From Anser cygnoides (taxonomy: Eukaryota > Chordata > Aves > Anseriformes > Anatidae): a stretch of DNA of 64,000 nt. The translations under genes and the position numbers were made by a program. How positions within the stretch are numbered: position 1 is the first letter of the stretch; each line of letters begins with the position of its first letter. Under the pieces are notes generated by a model that was given only the letters and a program-made list of their open reading frames with translations, had not been told where the DNA came from and did no database searches. Location of the stretch: the NCBI RefSeq assembly GCF_040182565.1, contig NC_089886.1:8811001-8875000 (forward strand). Reading direction: 5' to 3'. Below are positions 59,840-64,000 of this stretch, one piece after another.

Positions 59840-61113
59840 TGCTCTGTGGGTGACATGCTCTGCTTCTGCATTGCCCTGCATTGCTGGATTATGTGAGAGC
59901 ACAAACAGTTTAAAACTGTTTTGGTAACACAGTCATTAGTAAATAAAAATCATACAGAAGCTGCCGCTTTCACCTGTGGACAAAAATTTCCCGTTGCATT
60001 TCATTTGTGTTATGCAATGACTTGACAGTTTAAGGAAATTGCTAATGGGACCTTTTACTGCTAGGTCACTGGTTCAAATCTGGCTCTGTCAGTAATGACC
60101 AAGAGTATCTGATGAATGTTTGATGACGTGAGATTAAAATATGGGTCTCAATCAATTTATCAGTAGAAAAACCCTTCAACAAGTTAATGCTAATCTCGAT
60201 AGCAAAGCCTGCAACGGTGGAGCACGACTGAGCCCTCTGCAGCCCTACGGTAGATCAAGGTCAGGGTGGGGGCATGCAGATGGAAAAGCTTACAGCACTG
60301 ATGTCTGGGCCGAACCTTTCTGCACAAAAACAAATCTACTATTTAATGCACTGAACTCCCCCAGTAACAGTACGGTGCAAGAGAGCCAAATCCGGTATTG
60401 TTCTCCAAGGGAAAATGATCCTGGCGTATAGAGGAAGATGCAAACATTAGGAAATCCAGGATCAAGAAGTGGTTTTAACTAGTGCCAAAACTGAGAAATT
60501 CACAGTTTTGCAAGCCGAAAAGCTGTCTGGATTTCTCAATATTATAACACTACCAAAGTTGAAACACAAATGTCAAAAGTAATGGGTAAGTTACTAAATG
60601 TCTTTTTTTTTTTTTGAGACAAACTGATCCAACAGAAAAATAAGTTATTGCCTAATTCTGTACCTTCCAAACCATCCCGTGCTCTGAGAAAGCCTAAAGC
60701 ACTGGCAGAATTGGGCAGCTGCTGACAGGCAAAGGCCAGGGGCTGGTGTGTGACCAAGAGCCAGCTGCCTGCCCTGCTGAGCCCAGCCTGCTTCCAAAGC
60801 AGCGCAGGGCCAGGTGCACGCACTGGACAGGGTCTGTAGCACACGTGTGTGAGGAGCTGCCCCACAACACCTTCAGGACCCGCTCTGCACCCTGCTGACA
60901 CCCACCAGCACCCTGCTTTCAAGGCTCGACCCAGTAAACAGGGGCACCACCACCAGAGACAAGGGGAGCGCCCACGAGGTGCTGGCACAGCCCGGGGGGG
61001 GCCGCGCTGCACGTTCAGAAATAAAGGGGTAAGGGAAGACTCACATCCCTTGCAAAGTCACCAGGCGCTTGCAGAGCGCTTTCCAGCCGCTCAGAGAAAA
61101 ATTTTAAAAGCAT

Positions 61114-61132
61114 GAGAGCCATCTGGTGGGAG
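61114..61132 (-). promoter_or_regulatory. Third CTCF-like site (weaker)
   Basis: The plus strand carries GAGCCATCTGGTGGGAG, which fits the reverse-complement CTCF core (GCCnnCTGGTGG). It points toward EBF1. Weaker than the site at 57499. Confidence 0.35.
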
Positions 61133-61249
61133 CAGGGAGGGGGTTTGACTTCATCTCGTTCACTGCGCTTTTGCCACGGGCTGCCGAGCCCGCGGCAGGG
61201 TGCTGAGAAACTGGGGAAGGCTGGGGACGGGCTTGCTGGTATCCCTTAC

Positions 61250-61337
61250 CTCGGCATCACCCCTCGCAACTCAAAGCATCCTTCTGGGGGGAATTAGGTC
61301 TATGACAACCATGTCAGTGCCAAAGCACAACACATTT
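61250..61337 (-). ncRNA. Third candidate noncoding exon upstream of EBF1
   Basis: 88-bp minus-strand segment with acceptor CTCTGTCTCTTACGCAG|AAATG and donor CCGAG|GTAAGG. All three forward frames are stopped. A second possible acceptor (ATTCCCCCCAG) lies inside it. Weakest of the three because similar splice-site pairs also occur by chance on the plus strand nearby. Confidence 0.18.
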
Positions 61338-62379
61338 CTGCGTAAGAGACAGAGGCAGCCGCTGGGCCGGGGCACAGGGGGGACCGTGCCTGTGCCAGCA
61401 CCTGAGCGATGGCTGCAGTGTGATCACCAGCAGCTAAAGGAATGAAAAATCCGGTGAAAAATCTCCACACGTTTTGCAGGACAGGAGCAGGGCTTTTTCT
61501 GCCCAGTAGAGCTCAGCACTCACTCACTGAAGTCAGCAGCACGGCCACTGGAAATCCTGAGGGACTGGGGCTCAGCCAGAGGCTGGAGCACTGAGCACCA
61601 CCTGGCATCCTGCCTGAGAAGGCAGATCCAAAAGTTTTGGCATCATCCAGGAGTAGCATGGTCTGCTGCCAACAGCCCTGATCCTGCTCTGTGAGTGCTA
61701 CTGCTCACCTCGGGCACCGTGCAGCCGTCTGGGGGCACCGCCTGCAAGCTGGGAAGCCGGTGCTTCGCTCTGCGCCAACGGTTCGGACCTTGGCGTTTGT
61801 AAGTAGTGGGCTCACTTTTTTTTTTTTTTGACCTCAATACTTTCCAGGTGGAAAATTAAAAAGAAGGCAAACAACTTCTTTCGTTATTCCAGGAGTCTCA
61901 TACACACCAGGGAAGTGCTGGACAAAGCGTGCTGGTCCTGCCGTGCCGAGGGTCAGCCCCACAGCATCCCTACACCAGGAGCAGGCAGCACGCACGCAGA
62001 ACATATTTTATCGCGTACAGTACTTTTGCTGCACAATAGAGAATATTTTGTCCAGCTCTGCAAAGTGCACTCACCCAAATCACAGCCCACCACTTTCCCA
62101 GCCACAGCCTTCGAATGAATCAAAACCCAGAGTAAAAGAAAATAAAGATGCTGCCCTGACCCTCCAGCTACATCACATTGCTTCAGCAATCTGCCAGGCC
62201 TTGGGGTTGCAAGTATAACTACATTTTAATTATAATTTAAACTTGAATATTTTTTTCCCAGTTACACACCTTATTTTTTCCCCCACAGAACTCTGTTTCT
62301 GTGCACCTTTTCACTTTCCTGGATTTGATCCATATTGATCCACACCTGCTTCTTCTAGGATCTTTGAAGACTGCAGAAA

Positions 62380-62570
62380 TGACAATTTCCACACTAGTTA
62401 CAAAATAATTACCCATGATAATTTAATAATGAGCTTTCCCTTTAAATTATTAACATAGGTAGCCAAGAAAATTGACAATTTTAGCAAGTTTAAATTCAAA
62501 TGATAAATGCCAGATCTGTGTTAAATGACACCAGCAAATTAGCAATTAAAATATTTATGCAAGGCGGCAA
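62380..62570. promoter_or_regulatory. Candidate conserved noncoding element, 10 kb upstream of EBF1
   Basis: AT-rich, non-repetitive block rich in AATTAC/TAATTTAATAATGAG and TTAAATTATTAAC elements, in otherwise GC-moderate flanking DNA. Candidate distal enhancer; conservation not tested. Confidence 0.25.
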
Positions 62571-64000
62571 AAAGATATTGTATGCAAGGGGCTGCAGAGC
62601 AGTCTCCCATTGGAGTATCTGACAATGCCTGTGTTTGCATATCTCAGCTTTAAACCCTGTGCAAAGGGAAGAGGAAGAACTATCTGAAGCTATAATTGAA
62701 GCTGGACAGTGTTGATTGGCACCCAGTGGGATTTCACCAGAATCCCAGCAATTCTCAAAACACCCCTGGGTTATATTCAGGAGAAATCCCGACCCCAATC
62801 AAATTATTTCTATCACATAAGTCTTTATCTGGGGGAAGGTCCAAAGAAAGAAATTGCTTCGTGGCCTCTAATTGCTTTGTCACTGAGAACAGACTTCCCT
62901 TTGCTGTCTGGCTTTTAAGGAAAAAAAAAACTCAAGCTGAAAGAAAAATACCAGTGTCAGAGCAGGTCTCCCATCCCTGCTAAATGCAAATCCTGTTTTT
63001 CCCAGCAAACTTTGTGGACGTGAACTGTTAACAGAGCATCAGCATCGTGGGGAACGTGCTGGAGCAGAGTTTCACTTGCTGTTGAGCTGGTGAATTCAAA
63101 AACAGAGGATTTTATTGCTGCTATTTCTCCTCCTCTCCGTGGCGCTCCCTGCCTGTAGCCACAGCCCCGCCGTGCCCCCCGCCTGCCTCCACACCTCCCC
63201 ACTTCTCCCACTGGTTTGTAGCCCTTTTTCCCATCCTCCTGCCTCCGTCCTGCCCAGCCTGGCCATATCTGTGACTGAAAAGGAGGAAGCTCAGCCCTTT
63301 GGGATGAGGTTTTGTAGCCATCCCCATGCTTTTGGGAAGCTCAGAGTCAGCGCTGTTGCGCAGGACCCTGAGGGGCGAAGTCTAAGCATGGGACATAATT
63401 TCATCCAGACGCTTATGCAAGGGTCCAAACATCTTTGGGACATGTGTTAAAGAGCTGGATCCTCAGGAGGAGCAAAGCACAGGTTTGGTGCTGGTTTCTG
63501 CCCAGGGAAATGTTTGGTCCCAGCCTGACCGAGAGCAGCACCGGCAGAGGAGCACGAGCCTGCTGCAGATGCCAGGCAGCCAGGGCCACCTTCTCCTTCA
63601 GATGGATACAGAGCCCACTTGTGCCTGAAACCAGGGGGAACAATCCAGGGCCCCATCAACGCACAATTAATAAAACCCCAAAAGAATAGCACCTGTATTT
63701 CTTGTCAAGAACAATCCTGGGGGCGTTGACTGCAGCACGATAACGCCCCAGAGCCAACACCTGCCGTCGCGGCCAGGCAGTTCCCAGAGCCCAGCTTATT
63801 TTCTTCATCCATACCAAGGGGAAAAGTGGCCCGGCAGCTGCCTTTAATTGTTCTCTCCACCTCCAAACCTTTGGAAGAAAATCGGGAACACGCCCAGAGC
63901 AGAATGCCCCGCATGCCACCTGCACCAGGGAGCTCACACACGTGGCCACATCTTCTGCAGTGCTCAAGGAATCAAAGCCCGAAGCCTAGCGAACAATTCC

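Larger units (their letters stand above)
54300..64000. other. 5' flanking region of EBF1, no protein-coding gene recognised
   Basis: About 9.7 kb beyond the promoter island. ORFs are under 200 codons and none shows a recognisable domain. The 56960-57720 part is GC-rich with long G runs. Outside that, composition is ordinary, with AT-rich candidate regulatory DNA at 62380-62560. CTCF-like motifs, E-boxes and splice-site-bounded minus-strand segments are listed separately. Confidence 0.75.

Noticed and set aside
1..64000. CRISPR arrays, operons, phage, insertion sequences, tRNA or rRNA genes
   Set aside because: Vertebrate nuclear DNA; no direct-repeat/spacer arrays, no bacterial gene organisation, no cloverleaf tRNA or rRNA sequence seen. 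No CR1 3' end or endogenous retrovirus was recognised either.

Overview
This is vertebrate nuclear DNA, not prokaryotic. The only protein-coding gene I can support is the 5' part of EBF1 (early B-cell factor 1, a COE-family transcription factor), on the minus strand. Six coding exons (1 to 6) lie between 34494 and 52559. They join in frame, each with GT/AG splice sites, into 184 complete codons plus two bases of codon 185. EBF1 is favoured over EBF2, EBF3 and EBF4 by its paralog-specific residues. The organism looks like a sauropsid, most likely a bird. The gene has a very GC-rich promoter, I see no mammalian SINE or L1 sequence, and a few decayed copies resemble a palindromic repeat I know from turtle and crocodilian genomes. 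I cannot name the species.

Layout from left to right. Positions 1-34493 are part of intron 6; exon 7 lies outside the window. This intron is AT-rich, with candidate conserved regulatory blocks, GC-rich islets, an unusual CpG-rich islet next to a polypurine tract (17264-17900), and a long AAAAG microsatellite (785-1035). Exon 6 is at 34494-34562, intron 5 runs to 40983, exon 5 is at 40984-41057, and intron 4 spans 41058-50215. Exons 4, 3, 2 and 1 are packed into 50216-52559 within a CpG-rich region. The promoter region lies above 52559. It holds a polypyrimidine tract, an octamer motif, three CACGCCCCCT boxes and a CCAAT box.

Positions 54300-64000 are 5' flanking DNA with no protein-coding gene I can recognise. 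The region holds CTCF-like motifs, one of them a very good match at 57499-57517. It also has a cluster of E-boxes and an EBF-type palindrome beside strong minus-strand splice donors (57870-57948), and minus-strand segments bounded by good splice sites (58496-58676, 59500-59603, 61250-61337). Together these suggest an untested hypothesis: a distal EBF1 promoter and/or a noncoding transcript upstream of the gene, near a chromatin boundary.

The six exons encode the N-terminus and most of the first part of the DNA-binding domain, including the zinc knuckle (H157, C161, C164, C170), which is split between exons 5 and 6. Nearly all the listed long open reading frames outside these exons are chance products of GC-rich, antisense or simple-repeat sequence.
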